In this document: one piece after another, positions 15,911-24,253 of the stretch | Position numbering within the stretch: position 1 is the stretch's first letter | Layout of the letters: each line of letters starts with the position of its first letter | Source of the DNA: Bacteroidetes bacterium RIFCSPLOWO2_12_FULL_37_12 | GTDB taxonomy: Bacteria; Bacteroidota; Bacteroidia; 2-12-FULL-37-12 | Assembly (NCBI GenBank): GCA_001769655.1 | Contig: MEPC01000042.1 | Span: forward strand, 1 to 64,000 | DNA length: 64,000 nt | Direction: 5' to 3' | Notes under the pieces: model-generated | Databases searched by the model: none | Seen by the model: the letters and a program-made list of their open reading frames with translations, nothing else | Told to the model about the DNA's origin: nothing | Position numbers and translations under genes: made by a program

Positions 15911-15981
15911 TGGTTAGATGGTTAAAATGGTTAGATGGTTAGATGGTTAGATGGTTAGATGGTTAGATGGTTAAAATGGTA
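15911..15981. repeat. 8-bp tandem repeat tract (TGGTTAGA)
   Basis: About eight copies of TGGTTAGA with TGGTTAAAA variants fill the gap between the convergent nadE and rng stop codons. Confidence 0.9.
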
Positions 15982-15990
15982 AATGATGAA

Positions 15991-17544
15991 TTATTTCACT
16001 TCAATGATTTCGCCCTTACTATTAGTGAAGGTATATTGATTAATGGGGCAGGAGGTGTCGGATACTAATTTAACCCATCTGAAATAATGGAAAAACCAGC
16101 GGAGTTGCTTGCTAAACCAGCCGGAAGTAAAGAAAGCAAAAAGAAAGGGATGAATTGTTAAAGTAAGATTTTTTTCATTTTGTTCGAGCAGAATATGTTG
16201 TAAATTATTTTCTATTTCATCGGATATAAGGATGGAAGGTAAAATATTTCCGGTACCGTTGCAGGTGGGACATACTTCGGCGGTTTTAATAAATGTTTCA
16301 GGTCTTACTCTCTGCCGGGTTATTTGCATTAATCCAAATTTTGATACAGGTAAAATTTTTGATTGAGTGCGGTCCTTGGCTAATTCATTGAGCATGGTAT
16401 TTTGCAGTTCATGCCTGTTACGAGGATCTTTCATATCAATAAAGTCCACCACAATAATTCCCCCGATATCTCTCAAACGCAATTGACGGGCAATTTCCCT
16501 AGCCGCATCGAGATTTACATTCAAAGCAGTCAATTCCTGACTGTCATCAGAATTTGATTTCACACCACTGTTGACATCAATAACATGTAGCGCTTCGGTA
16601 TGTTCAAAAATAAGATATCCGCCGCCCGGAAGGACCACTGATTTACCAAATGATGCTTTTATCTGTTTTTCTATGCCGAATGATTCAAATATTTTAACTT
16701 TTGAATTATGGAGTTTAACAATATTTTCTTTTTCGGGAGCAATCTGGTGGATGAATGACTTTGTATCCTCAAACATTTCTTCATCATCGGTCATGATGCT
16801 GTCGAAATCGGAATTGAGCATATCTCTTAAAATAGAAGAGGTCCGGTCAAGCTCTCCTATCACTTTATTTCCGGAGGTTGCTTGCTGAAGATTTGCCACT
16901 CCCTCATCCCATTTTTGATAAAGATTTTTAAGATCCGTTTCTAATTCAGAAACCGATTTGTTTTCAGCCAAAGTACGGATGATAATCCCAAAATTTCTTT
17001 TATTAATAGCAGAAACTACCTGTTTTAAACGTTTTCGCTCTTCAAATTCAAATATTTTTTTGGAAATAGTAATAAAATTTGTGAAAGGCACTAAAACCAG
17101 AAAACGTCCGGGAATAGAAATTTCGCAGGACAAGCGTGGACCTTTTGAGGAAATGGGTTCTTTGAGAATTTGAACAAGAACGGTTTGGTTTTTATGCAAT
17201 AGTTCTGTCATCTTACCTGTTTTTTCGATTTCTCTTTCCAAAGGAAAGTTTTCGAGATTTGAACTTTGGTTTTTACCACTAAGCGTATATTCGATAAATT
17301 TCTGTAACGAGCGGAATTGAGGTCCCATATCAAAATAATGCAAAAAACCGTACCGCTCTGACCCAATATCTATAAAGGAAGCATTTAGACCGGGAAGCAA
17401 TTTTGTAACTTTCCCAAGGTAAATATCACCTACATGAAATTGTTTGGAATGTTCTTCAATATGGTATTCGACCAATTTTTTATTTTCAAGCAAGGCAATG
17501 CGGGTACCTGAAGGGGAAGAATTGATAATTAGTTCGCTACTCAC
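15991..17544 (-). CDS. rng: Ribonuclease G/E family endoribonuclease
   Basis: The 517-residue protein matches RNase G, which matures the 16S rRNA 5' end and helps mRNA turnover. An S1 RNA-binding domain covers about residues 37-130 (VGDIYLGKV...GLNASFIDIG). The DNase I-like catalytic domain has its Mg-binding aspartates in VIDVNSG (D323) and VVDFIDMKD (D367). The zinc-link CPTCNG is at about C425/C428. It lacks the long C-terminal degradosome scaffold of RNase E. It begins MSSELIINSS, the usual start in this phylum, and lies downstream of the small AURKAIP1/COX24-type gene on the same strand. Confidence 0.96.
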   Translation of the reverse strand: MSSELIINSSPSGTRIALLENKKLVEYHIEEHSKQFHVGDIYLGKVTKLLPGLNASFIDIGSERYGFLHYFDMGPQFRSLQKFIEYTLSGKNQSSNLENFPLEREIEKTGKMTELLHKNQTVLVQILKEPISSKGPRLSCEISIPGRFLVLVPFTNFITISKKIFEFEERKRLKQVVSAINKRNFGIIIRTLAENKSVSELETDLKNLYQKWDEGVANLQQATSGNKVIGELDRTSSILRDMLNSDFDSIMTDDEEMFEDTKSFIHQIAPEKENIVKLHNSKVKIFESFGIEKQIKASFGKSVVLPGGGYLIFEHTEALHVIDVNSGVKSNSDDSQELTALNVNLDAAREIARQLRLRDIGGIIVVDFIDMKDPRNRHELQNTMLNELAKDRTQSKILPVSKFGLMQITRQRVRPETFIKTAEVCPTCNGTGNILPSILISDEIENNLQHILLEQNEKNLTLTIHPFLFAFFTSGWFSKQLRWFFHYFRWVKLVSDTSCPINQYTFTNSKGEIIEVK

Positions 17545-17561
17545 GTTTGTAATTTGGATGG

Positions 17562-17687
17562 GTGGAATGTTGGAATAATGGAATGTTGGATTGTTGGAAT
17601 GTTGGAATGTTGGAATAATGGAATGTTGGAATGTTGGAATAATGGAATATTGAAATAATGAAATAATGGAATAATGGAATAATGGAA
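17562..17687. repeat. 8-bp tandem repeat tract (TGGAATGT / TGGAATAA)
   Basis: About fifteen degenerate 8-bp units alternate between TGGAATGT and TGGAATAA immediately upstream of rng. The rest of the gap (17688-17820) shows no gene and no clear promoter. Confidence 0.9.
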
Positions 17688-17820
17688 TTACCCATTGTTG
17701 TAAAATTCGATTATTCCTTTTTGAAAAGGAGTTATTATAAAGAAAATGTACTTCCTCCCTTCTCCTAGGTGGAAGAAAGCATAGTGTAGCAAAGAAAAGA
17801 CGTATGAAAAAACGAAAAAA

Positions 17821-17916
17821 CTATCTTAATCGCTTTTTGTGGCGGTTTTTCCGTAAGCGTTTTTTGCGTTTGTGGGTAGCCATTTTATGGCGTTTTCTTT
17901 TTTTACCGCTTGGCAT
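17821..17916 (-). CDS. AURKAIP1/COX24-domain (DUF1713) small basic ribosome-associated protein
   Basis: A 31-codon gene read ATG (17916) to TAG (17821-17823). The product begins MPSGKKRKRHKMATHK and is almost wholly Lys/Arg/His. That is the conserved Bacteroidota form of the AURKAIP1/COX24 (DUF1713) family. The family includes mitochondrial mS38 and the mycobacterial bS22 near the decoding centre, so ribosome association is a family-based inference. Its position between the zinc-ribbon TPR gene and rng, on the same strand, suits a translation/RNA function. It is short enough to be missed by gene callers. Confidence 0.85.
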   Translation of the reverse strand: MPSGKKRKRHKMATHKRKKRLRKNRHKKRLR

Positions 17917-17946
17917 GGTTGTTTAGTTTGTTTAAATTTTTTTTAG

Positions 17947-17967
17947 AGACGCCCAAATTGGGCGTCT
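17947..17967. repeat. Perfect hairpin AGACGCCC/GGGCGTCT
   Basis: An 8-bp GC-rich stem with a 5-nt AT loop lies between the TPR gene stop (17975) and the small ribosomal-type gene. On the minus transcript it is followed by an A-run, not a T-run, so it is not a standard intrinsic terminator. A processing or attenuation site is possible. Confidence 0.7.
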
Positions 17968-17974
17968 GTACATA

Positions 17975-18970
17975 TTATTGAATTAAATTTTGTTTTAATT
18001 GATTAGCTAGAGATAAAATATGAGGATCTTTACAGTTTTCTATTATTTGAGAAAGCAAAGGTAATGATTTTTCTTTATTTCCCAAATTTTGGTAAGCGAT
18101 AGCCAGGTAATAGTATGCTGTAAAATTTTCCGGGTAATGCTTAATAATAATTTCAAACCGTGATACAGCTTTCTCATATTGACCGGTTTGCATGGAAAAA
18201 GCGCCTAAATAAAACCCAGCTTTTTCGTTCAATGGTTCTTTCTCAAGCACTTCTTTTAACAACGTTATCCCTTGCATGGGTTGTGTTCCGTTCATATATA
18301 ATAATGCAAGTTCAATTTTTGGTTCCGTTAAACCGGGTTCGATTTCAAGTGCTTTAGAAAGTGCCTGACGTGTCTTATGAACATATTCATCAACGAGCAA
18401 TGAATCTTTCTCTTCCTGTATTGCTTCCTGATATGCATTTGCGGCAAGTGTCCAGCTTTGTGCATCATTTTTTTCAACGGCTAAATTCCATAGCAAGGGA
18501 GCGGCGGCTTTAAAATACCTTATGGCTATGTATGCTTTTGAAAGATTTTCAGCTAATTGAAGTTTTCTATCGTTTTCCTTTTCATCTTTATAATCCTTTT
18601 CCATTTCCCGAATCAGATTAACTGTTTTAGGATCTGCGTTAAGTTCAGTCGGGCTTACTAAAGGAACTTTTGAAAGCGATTGAGGTTCTTCCGGGCTTGA
18701 ATTTTTTTTATCACTTGTACGGGAAGAAGTTAAGTTTCTGTTTGTATCAATCACATGACGAGGTAGTTTGAATAAAATAAAAACCAGTATAAGACCTGCA
18801 ACTAAAGTCAGATAAAAATGAAAATAAAACTTTTTAGGGAATAATCCGGTTTTCTTTTCCGAAATGGAAAGCACTTGATCACCAAAATTTTTCATAAGGT
18901 AACCGCAAAATTCACAAGCATCTTTTGGAGAGATGGATTTACCACACTGCGGGCAACTATAGGATGCCAT
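17975..18970 (-). CDS. Zinc-ribbon TPR membrane protein
   Basis: The 331-residue protein starts with a zinc ribbon (C6, C9, C19, C22: CPQCGK...CEFCG). One transmembrane helix follows at about residues 50-66 (FYLTLVAGLILVFILF), then a charged linker and several TPR units from about residue 130 to the end (AAPLLWNLAVEKNDAQSWTL, NEKAGFYLGAFSMQTGQYEK, FTAYYYLAIAYQNLGNKEKS). It is probably an inner-membrane protein with a cytoplasmic zinc ribbon and an external TPR scaffold. No specific family name is recognised. Its ATG overlaps the HU stop codon by one base (TAATG), so translational coupling is likely. Confidence 0.8.
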   Translation of the reverse strand: MASYSCPQCGKSISPKDACEFCGYLMKNFGDQVLSISEKKTGLFPKKFYFHFYLTLVAGLILVFILFKLPRHVIDTNRNLTSSRTSDKKNSSPEEPQSLSKVPLVSPTELNADPKTVNLIREMEKDYKDEKENDRKLQLAENLSKAYIAIRYFKAAAPLLWNLAVEKNDAQSWTLAANAYQEAIQEEKDSLLVDEYVHKTRQALSKALEIEPGLTEPKIELALLYMNGTQPMQGITLLKEVLEKEPLNEKAGFYLGAFSMQTGQYEKAVSRFEIIIKHYPENFTAYYYLAIAYQNLGNKEKSLPLLSQIIENCKDPHILSLANQLKQNLIQ

Positions 18971-19263
18971 TATTTTTTAACTTTATTATTCATCTTTACC
19001 CTTTCAGCAAAAGATTTAGCAGGTTTGAAAGTAGGATAAAAATGTTCCGGAATAATTATTTCCTGGTTTTTGGAGATATTACGTGCAACTTTTTTGGCTC
19101 TTTTTCTCACCACAAAACTTCCGAATCCCCTGATAAAAACATTTTTACCATCAATCATAAAGCCCTTTAATGTAGAAACAAAGGCCTCGACGGTGTTTTG
19201 AACATCGGGTTTATCTATGCCCGTTGCTTCAACAATTTCCTGTATAATTTGTGCTTTGGTCAT
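18970..19263 (-). CDS. HU/IHF family DNA-binding protein
   Basis: The 97-residue histone-like protein has the N-terminal helical dimerisation part (MTKAQIIQEIVEATGIDKP), the GFGSFVVRKRAKKVARN beta arm and the FKPAKSFAERVK C-terminal segment typical of HU. It binds and bends DNA as a dimer in the nucleoid. The usual arm-tip RNPRT is replaced by ARNISKNQE, a common variant in this phylum. It is the first gene of a coupled pair with the zinc-ribbon TPR gene and has a good promoter at 19415-19443. Confidence 0.93.
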   Translation of the reverse strand: MTKAQIIQEIVEATGIDKPDVQNTVEAFVSTLKGFMIDGKNVFIRGFGSFVVRKRAKKVARNISKNQEIIIPEHFYPTFKPAKSFAERVKMNNKVKK

Positions 19264-19292
19264 GAGTGAAATTTGTTAGAGTAAATTATTGA

Positions 19293-19389
19293 TGAATGGT
19301 TGAATTGTAAAATGGTTAAATGGCTAAATGGTTGAATGGCTAAATGGTTGAATGGCTAAATGGTTAAATGGTTGAATGGTTGAATGGTT
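19293..19389. repeat. 8-bp tandem repeat tract (ATGGTTGA / ATGGCTAA)
   Basis: About twelve 8-bp units lie between the HU start and its predicted promoter, so the tract would be transcribed as most of the HU 5' leader. Confidence 0.88.
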
Positions 19390-19414
19390 ATAGTAAACGC
19401 TTGTAAATGAGGTG

Positions 19415-19443
19415 CAAATATACAATATATATACAAAAAACAA
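19415..19443 (-). promoter_or_regulatory. Promoter of the HU gene
   Basis: Minus strand: TTG (19443-19441), 18 nt, TATATTTG (19422-19415). This is a good TTG/TAnnTTTG match placed just after the smr stop codon, with a leader of about 150 nt that contains the satellite. Confidence 0.65.
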
Positions 19444-19447
19444 TGGG

Positions 19448-19735
19448 TTACAATTTAAAATAAGCAATAGTAACCCCTTCGCCGCCTTCATTTAATAATC
19501 CAGGGCGTATTTGACTGATGCACGTTTGTTCATTGAGAAAATTATGAACGGCTTCTTTCAATTTTCCTTTTCCGGAACCATGGATGATTTTAATGTTATG
19601 CTCCCTATTGTTCCGGGCTTCGAAATAAAACCCCCTGAAAACCTGCATTTGATATATTAACTTTTCATGGTCATTCAAAAATGCGTGGTTTTTGGGTTTA
19701 ATTTTTTCGAAATGAAGGTCGATTTTGTTGGCCAT
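19448..19735 (-). CDS. Stand-alone Smr domain protein
   Basis: The 95-residue protein is a single Smr (small MutS-related) domain. It has the N-terminal IDLHFEK strand matching the LDLHG-type motif, the central KIIHGSGKGKLKEAVH motif, and the C-terminal GGEGVTIAYFKL. Smr domains bind or nick nucleic acid; in bacteria they occur in MutS2 and in ribosome-rescue nucleases. The actual substrate cannot be told from the sequence. It lies 121 bp downstream of obg on the same strand. Confidence 0.85.
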   Translation of the reverse strand: MANKIDLHFEKIKPKNHAFLNDHEKLIYQMQVFRGFYFEARNNREHNIKIIHGSGKGKLKEAVHNFLNEQTCISQIRPGLLNEGGEGVTIAYFKL

Positions 19736-19856
19736 TGGATATTAGATATTGGATGTTGGATATTGGATGTTAGATATTAGATATTGGATGTTAGATATTG
19801 GATTTTTGAAATCGAAAATCAATCATCAAATATCTAACATCAAACATCCAAATCAA
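19736..19856. repeat. 8-bp tandem tract with long inverted repeat
   Basis: TTGGATAT, TTGGATGT and TTAGATAT units fill 19735-19804. The tract is followed by its own inverted complement (AATATCTAACATC-type, 19825-19850), so the obg-smr transcript could form a long AT-rich hairpin here. Confidence 0.8.
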
Positions 19857-20873
19857 TTATCGCTTACTATTCAATTCTTTCCATATAAGATTTTTTAATT
19901 CCGATACGGAGCTACCTGTATGGGATGAAAAGAATATGTATGGAATATCGGGTAAATTTTTGGAACATTTTTTAATTTCTTCTTTACTGAGCAAATCGGA
20001 TTTTGAAATTCCAAGCAAGCGTTTCTTATACAAGAGATCGGGGTTGTATTGTTTCAGTTCATTCAAAAGAACGGAATATTCTTTAGTGATATCCTGAGAA
20101 TCTGCAGGAATTATAAATAATAGAACAGAATTTCTTTCAATATGACGTAAAAATTGCAATCCCAACCCTTTCCCTTGAGAAGCCCCTTCAATGATCCCAG
20201 GAATATCTGCCATTACAAAAGAACGGTTATCATAATAACTCACCATGCCGAGATTAGGAGTAAGTGTGGTAAAAGGATAGTCGGCAATTTCTGGTTTAGC
20301 GGCAGAAACCACGGAGAGTAAAGTGGATTTACCGGCATTGGGAAATCCAACCAAACCCACGTCAGCAAGGATTTTCAATTCAAGAATAATCCAGGATTCT
20401 TTTCCTGGGATTCCGGGTTGGGCATATTGAGGCGCTTGATTGGTGGACGATTTAAAATGAATATTTCCCAATCCACCTTTTCCTCCATTTAAAAGTATTT
20501 GTTCTTCCCCGTCTCTTAATATTTCACACAAATGAGGATTCATTTTGCTCCCTTCTAAGTTATCATTCACCTCGCGGGCAATGGTTCCCAGTGGCACATC
20601 CACAATAACATCTTTTCCCTGAGAACCGGAAGATCCCTTTCCGGTACCTGCTTCTCCGTCTTCGGCGTGAATATGTTTGCGGTATTTGAGATGCAATAAA
20701 GTCCAGTATTGAGAATTTCCTTTTAAAATGACGTGTCCTCCTCTGCCGCCGTCTCCACCATCGGGTCCCCCTTTGGGTGCAAATTTCTCCCTTCTGAAAT
20801 GCACTGATCCGGCGCCTCCCTTACCGGAGCGAAAATTTATTTTGACGTAGTCAATAAAATTGGGGGATTTCAT
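19857..20873 (-). CDS. obg: Obg family GTPase
   Basis: The 338-residue protein has the glycine-rich Obg fold at residues 1-158 ([30 protein letters not shown]) followed by a G domain: P-loop GFPNAGKS at 176-183, DIPG at 223-226, and G4 as SKSD at 290-293. It is an essential GTPase acting in 50S ribosome assembly and stress responses. No C-terminal Obg extension is present. An upstream in-frame ATG at 20942 would add 23 hydrophobic residues not found in the family, so the start [10 protein letters not shown] at 20873 is chosen. Confidence 0.96.
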   Translation of the reverse strand: MKSPNFIDYVKINFRSGKGGAGSVHFRREKFAPKGGPDGGDGGRGGHVILKGNSQYWTLLHLKYRKHIHAEDGEAGTGKGSSGSQGKDVIVDVPLGTIAREVNDNLEGSKMNPHLCEILRDGEEQILLNGGKGGLGNIHFKSSTNQAPQYAQPGIPGKESWIILELKILADVGLVGFPNAGKSTLLSVVSAAKPEIADYPFTTLTPNLGMVSYYDNRSFVMADIPGIIEGASQGKGLGLQFLRHIERNSVLLFIIPADSQDITKEYSVLLNELKQYNPDLLYKKRLLGISKSDLLSKEEIKKCSKNLPDIPYIFFSSHTGSSVSELKNLIWKELNSKR

Positions 20874-21004
20874 TTTGGATGTTGGTTCACTGTAGAGAAA
20901 CCCTACAGAATACAGTATTGCTACTGCAACTACTACCGTCACTTCTTACGTTAATTTTCGCAAACCTATGTCTGATAAGTATAGGTAGTGATTAACATTT
21001 TTCA

Positions 21005-21012
21005 CAAAGGTA
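21005..21012 (-). promoter_or_regulatory. Candidate -7 box of obg
   Basis: TACCTTTG on the minus strand, about 130 nt upstream of the obg start, in the spacer after the preceding minus-strand gene. The -33 element is not well spaced, so confidence is moderate. Confidence 0.4.
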
Positions 21013-21058
21013 TGGAATTTTTGTTATCCTGAGTAAATCAAGAAAATACCCCTCCCTC

Positions 21059-21922
21059 CTACTCCATTAATTCCCCTCTCCACTTCAACCTCCAAATCTT
21101 CCCCGCCTCATTGCTCACTAACAAATCTCCCGATTTCAAAAATAATATGCTTTCGGTTTGCCCATGACGGAACGGCTGACAATACACCGGATTTTTTAAG
21201 ATTTCCTTATGCTGTAAAAGTTTGATAAAATAAATTTTCCCATAGCTGAGTAGTGCCACCCATTTTTTATCTTCCGAAATATCCGCTGAGGTTATCATGG
21301 ATTTTAAATATATGCTGTCCTGAGAAGCCACCGTATAATTTCCTGGCTTCGCAGGAATTTTATATAATCTGACCCAGTTTATTCCCCGGTTTTTGGTAAA
21401 TAGAAAAAGTGTGTCATTAAAATAAAAAAATGCTTCACAATCAAAATTTCGTTCCCTTCGTCGGGGAGGAAAACTTCTTTGTTCTGCAAAATGAAATACT
21501 ATGCTGTCAATTATTAATTTTTTATAATCAAGATTTATAGGCATTATCCGGTAAATTAAAAGTTCCTTTCTCAGATTAAGATTATTTCCAAAATCACCTA
21601 TATATATTCTGCCGGAATCATCTTTTGCTAAATCTTCCCAGTCAAAATTTCTACACCCCTCCAATAAAATTTTTCCTGTTGTCTTTCCATTCTGTGACGA
21701 ACTCCACAAATAGGACTCGCTTCCACTGTCATTGATAGTCCACACTTCTGATGTGTCTTCTTCATTTATAGCTTCGAGACCTGATGGCTCAATAACCGGA
21801 GAACTATATTTCCCACAAAGAGTTGCTTTTACAATCCTCTCTTTCATAATCTTCTTCTCCGAGTGACACCCGCAAAAAACCGACGAAACGGCGACATAAA
21901 TGGAGAAAAAAAAGGATAACAT
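21059..21922 (-). CDS. Secreted or lipid-anchored beta-propeller-like protein
   Basis: The 287-residue protein has an N-terminal hydrophobic segment (residues 1-18) ending in a Cys pair (VFCGC), possibly a non-standard lipoprotein site. The body has repeated beta-strand blocks with PSGLEAINE, WTINDSGSESYLW, FDWEDLAKDDSGRIYIGDFGNN and ESILFLKSGDLLVSNE. These are reminiscent of single-chain beta-propellers of the type annotated as hypothetical lipoproteins in Bacteroidota. No catalytic motif is seen and no function is assigned. Confidence 0.7.
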   Translation of the reverse strand: MLSFFFSIYVAVSSVFCGCHSEKKIMKERIVKATLCGKYSSPVIEPSGLEAINEEDTSEVWTINDSGSESYLWSSSQNGKTTGKILLEGCRNFDWEDLAKDDSGRIYIGDFGNNLNLRKELLIYRIMPINLDYKKLIIDSIVFHFAEQRSFPPRRRERNFDCEAFFYFNDTLFLFTKNRGINWVRLYKIPAKPGNYTVASQDSIYLKSMITSADISEDKKWVALLSYGKIYFIKLLQHKEILKNPVYCQPFRHGQTESILFLKSGDLLVSNEAGKIWRLKWRGELME

Positions 21923-21948
21923 TTGATTCGTTGTAAATTATTAAAAAT

Positions 21949-22025
21949 GCAATACAATGGTAATACAGTGGTAACACAATTGTAATTCAATTGAATTACA
22001 ACCGTATTACAACTGTATTACAACT
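21949..22025. repeat. Nested palindrome between two minus-strand genes
   Basis: The core has arms TTGTAATTC and GAATTACAA separated by AATT. Around it are repeated GTAATACAGTGG units on the left and CTGTATTAC units on the right, so about 75 bp can fold into one hairpin. Confidence 0.8.
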
Positions 22026-22033
22026 GCTCATAT

Positions 22034-22471
22034 TTACCACAAAATATTATCAATAGATTTCAGTTTGGCAGGTGACAGATTTTTGAATAAAACTATCCCC
22101 TTGAACAGATTTGAATTTTTCCAATTATGCTGAAGGATTTCTGTCCCTTTTTCTTTTTCAGTTCCAGATAAAAATAAAATAAAATCCAATGACTTCATTT
22201 CAGGTATCAGATATTCAATACCTTTTTGTGATACTTTGTTTTGAAAAAGTCGGAATAAATAATTTGTATCCTTATATTCATAGTAAGAAATGAGATTTTT
22301 TTCCTGTTCTTCTTTCTTTTGTGAAAGTGAGTATTCCTTTTTGCAAAAATCTATTTTCAACACTCTATTAAATTCCCAGGCAAGCTGGTAGTCCTTCATT
22401 GGAGTTGATATACCAAAGAGTTGAAATTCGTATTCCTGCTTAGGTGCTGAAATAGTTCTTACTCGGTTCAT
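22034..22471 (-). CDS. IPExxxVDY family protein
   Basis: The 145-residue protein carries YLIPEMKSLDFILFLSG at about residues 87-103, a variant of the IPE-x3-VDY motif that names a small Bacteroidota-specific family usually found beside acpP-fabF-rnc. The first third has the YQLAWEFNRVLKIDF element of the same family. The function is unknown. Here it is divergent from acpP and shares the promoter spacer with it; the motif ends LDF instead of VDY. Confidence 0.82.
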   Translation of the reverse strand: MNRVRTISAPKQEYEFQLFGISTPMKDYQLAWEFNRVLKIDFCKKEYSLSQKKEEQEKNLISYYEYKDTNYLFRLFQNKVSQKGIEYLIPEMKSLDFILFLSGTEKEKGTEILQHNWKNSNLFKGIVLFKNLSPAKLKSIDNILW

Positions 22472-22506
22472 GGGAGATTTTTTATTTCAAAAGTACAAGA
22501 AATTCA

Positions 22507-22535
22507 TTGAATAACACAAATTTTATTTATTTTTG
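22507..22535 (+). promoter_or_regulatory. Promoter of acpP-fabF
   Basis: TTG (22507-22509), 18 nt, TATTTTTG (22528-22535), about 75 nt before the acpP start. A good match to the phylum consensus. Confidence 0.6.
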
Positions 22536-22610
22536 CGCCTCAATGCTTGTTTTTTGCAAATTATTGCTTTTATTTGCAGTATAATTAACCCTTTATAACT
22601 TTTTATTAAC

Positions 22611-22856
22611 ATGTCAGACGTAGCAACCAAAGTTAAAAGTATTATCATGGATAAACTCGGGGTTGAAGAATCAGAGCTTACTCCCGAAGCAAGTTTTACC
22701 AACGACCTCGGAGCTGATTCGCTCGACACCGTTGAACTCATCATGGAATTTGAGAAGGAATTTAATTGTAGTATTCCGGATGAAGACGCCGAGAGAATCC
22801 AGTCAGTAGGTCAGGCAATTGCCTACATTGAAAAAAACGCTCGTCCAAAATCCTAA
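22611..22856 (+). CDS. acpP: Acyl carrier protein
   Basis: The 81-residue acidic four-helix protein has the phosphopantetheine attachment site GADSLD with Ser37, followed by [11 protein letters not shown]. It carries growing acyl chains for type II fatty acid synthesis. fabF begins 18 bp downstream, and the pair is almost certainly one operon, as in most bacteria. Confidence 0.98.
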   Translation: MSDVATKVKSIIMDKLGVEESELTPEASFTNDLGADSLDTVELIMEFEKEFNCSIPDEDAERIQSVGQAIAYIEKNARPKS

Positions 22857-22874
22857 GATTTCAGTCAGAAAACC

Positions 22875-24125
22875 ATGGAGTTAAAGCGAGTTGTCGTTAC
22901 AGGACTTGGTGCAGTAACCCCGTTGGGTAACACTGTTTCCAAATATTGGAAGTCCCTATGCGAAGGCGTGAGCGGCGCTGACCTGATTACTCATTTCGAT
23001 TGCTCGAAATTTAAAACCCGTTTCGCCTGTGAAGTAAAGAATTTTAATATTGAAAATTTTCTGGATAAAAAGGAGTCGAGGAAGTTAGACCCGTATTGTC
23101 ATTATGCCGTGGTAGCCGCTGATGAAGCGATTCAGGACGCAGGCATCAAAACAGCAAACATTGATTCGGATAATATAGGTGTAATCTGGGGTTCCGGAAT
23201 TGGTGGTCTTCAAACATTTCATAACGAAACAATAAATTTTGCTCTTGGAGATGGCACTCCAAGATATAATCCGTTTTTCATTCCTAAAATGATAGCGGAC
23301 ATGGCGGCAGGTCATATTTCAATCCGGCATGGATTCAGAGGACCAAATTTTACAACTACTTCTGCCTGTGCTTCATCCACTCACGCTATTATTGATGCTT
23401 TTAATTACATACGCCTCGGCATTGCCGATATTATTGTAACCGGTGGCTCTGAAGCCGCAATAAACCCATCCGGAGTAGGTGGTTTTAATGCGCTGAAGGC
23501 ATTATCTGAAAGAAATGATTCCCCTAAAACAGCTTCCAGACCCTTCGATAAAGACAGAGATGGATTTGTGTTGGGAGAAGGTGCCGGCGCACTTATTTTA
23601 GAATCACTTGAACATGCAAAAGCCCGTGGAGTAAAAATATATGCTGAAATAGCCGGTGGGGGTATGTCAGCGGATGCTCATCACATTACAGCTCCTCATC
23701 CCGAAGGTCTCGGTGCCATGCTGGTTATGAAAAATGCGTTGAAGGACTCCGGTTTGAAAACTACAGATATTGACTATATTAATGTTCACGGTACTTCCAC
23801 CCCTCTTGGAGATATAAGTGAGCTTTCGGCAATTCAAAAGGCATTTGGAGACCATGTATTTAATCTGAATATTAGTTCCACCAAATCAATGACGGGTCAT
23901 TTGCTGGGTGCCGCCGGTGCCATTGAAACAATTGCTACTATTTTTGCAGTTATCGAAAATACAATTCCTCCCACAATAAACCATTTTAATGATGATGAAA
24001 ATATTGATGCACGCTTAAATCTTACTTTTAACAAAGTTGAAAAAAAATCCGTACGTGCCGCTATTAGTAATACTTTTGGTTTTGGGGGACATAATGCTTC
24101 GATTGTAGTGAAGAAATTTATTTAG
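22875..24125 (+). CDS. fabF: 3-oxoacyl-ACP synthase II
   Basis: The 416-residue condensing enzyme elongates acyl-ACP with malonyl-ACP. It has the Cys-His-His catalytic set: Cys165 in TTSACASS, His305 in NVHGTSTPLGD, and Lys337/His342 in STKSMTGH. The C-terminal FGFGGHNAS loop identifies the KAS I/II class. Its position after acpP and before rnc is the standard order. Confidence 0.98.
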   Translation: MELKRVVVTGLGAVTPLGNTVSKYWKSLCEGVSGADLITHFDCSKFKTRFACEVKNFNIENFLDKKESRKLDPYCHYAVVAADEAIQDAGIKTANIDSDNIGVIWGSGIGGLQTFHNETINFALGDGTPRYNPFFIPKMIADMAAGHISIRHGFRGPNFTTTSACASSTHAIIDAFNYIRLGIADIIVTGGSEAAINPSGVGGFNALKALSERNDSPKTASRPFDKDRDGFVLGEGAGALILESLEHAKARGVKIYAEIAGGGMSADAHHITAPHPEGLGAMLVMKNALKDSGLKTTDIDYINVHGTSTPLGDISELSAIQKAFGDHVFNLNISSTKSMTGHLLGAAGAIETIATIFAVIENTIPPTINHFNDDENIDARLNLTFNKVEKKSVRAAISNTFGFGGHNASIVVKKFI

Positions 24126-24167
24126 AAATTAGATGTTTGATGTTAGAAATTAGAAATTAGAAATTAG
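24126..24167. repeat. 7-bp tandem repeat tract (AGAAATT)
   Basis: A short degenerate tract of AGAAATT units immediately after the fabF stop, in the 128-bp gap before rnc. Confidence 0.7.
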
Positions 24168-24253
24168 TTTCGTTTTAGTCGAACCTAATTTCATTTTTCT
24201 TTTTTCATAATTTAATGTGGAGATGAATTATTTTACTCTTATCTTACTTAATT

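Noticed and set aside
17947-17967. Intrinsic terminator
   Set aside because: On the minus transcript the stem is followed by A residues, not a U tract, and there is no plus-strand gene ending there.
15911-19804. Short tandem tracts as CRISPR remnants
   Set aside because: Units are 7-8 bp and contiguous, without spacers or cas genes.
20874-20942. Hydrophobic N-terminal extension of Obg
   Set aside because: Obg is cytosolic and the conserved fold starts at [10 protein letters not shown].
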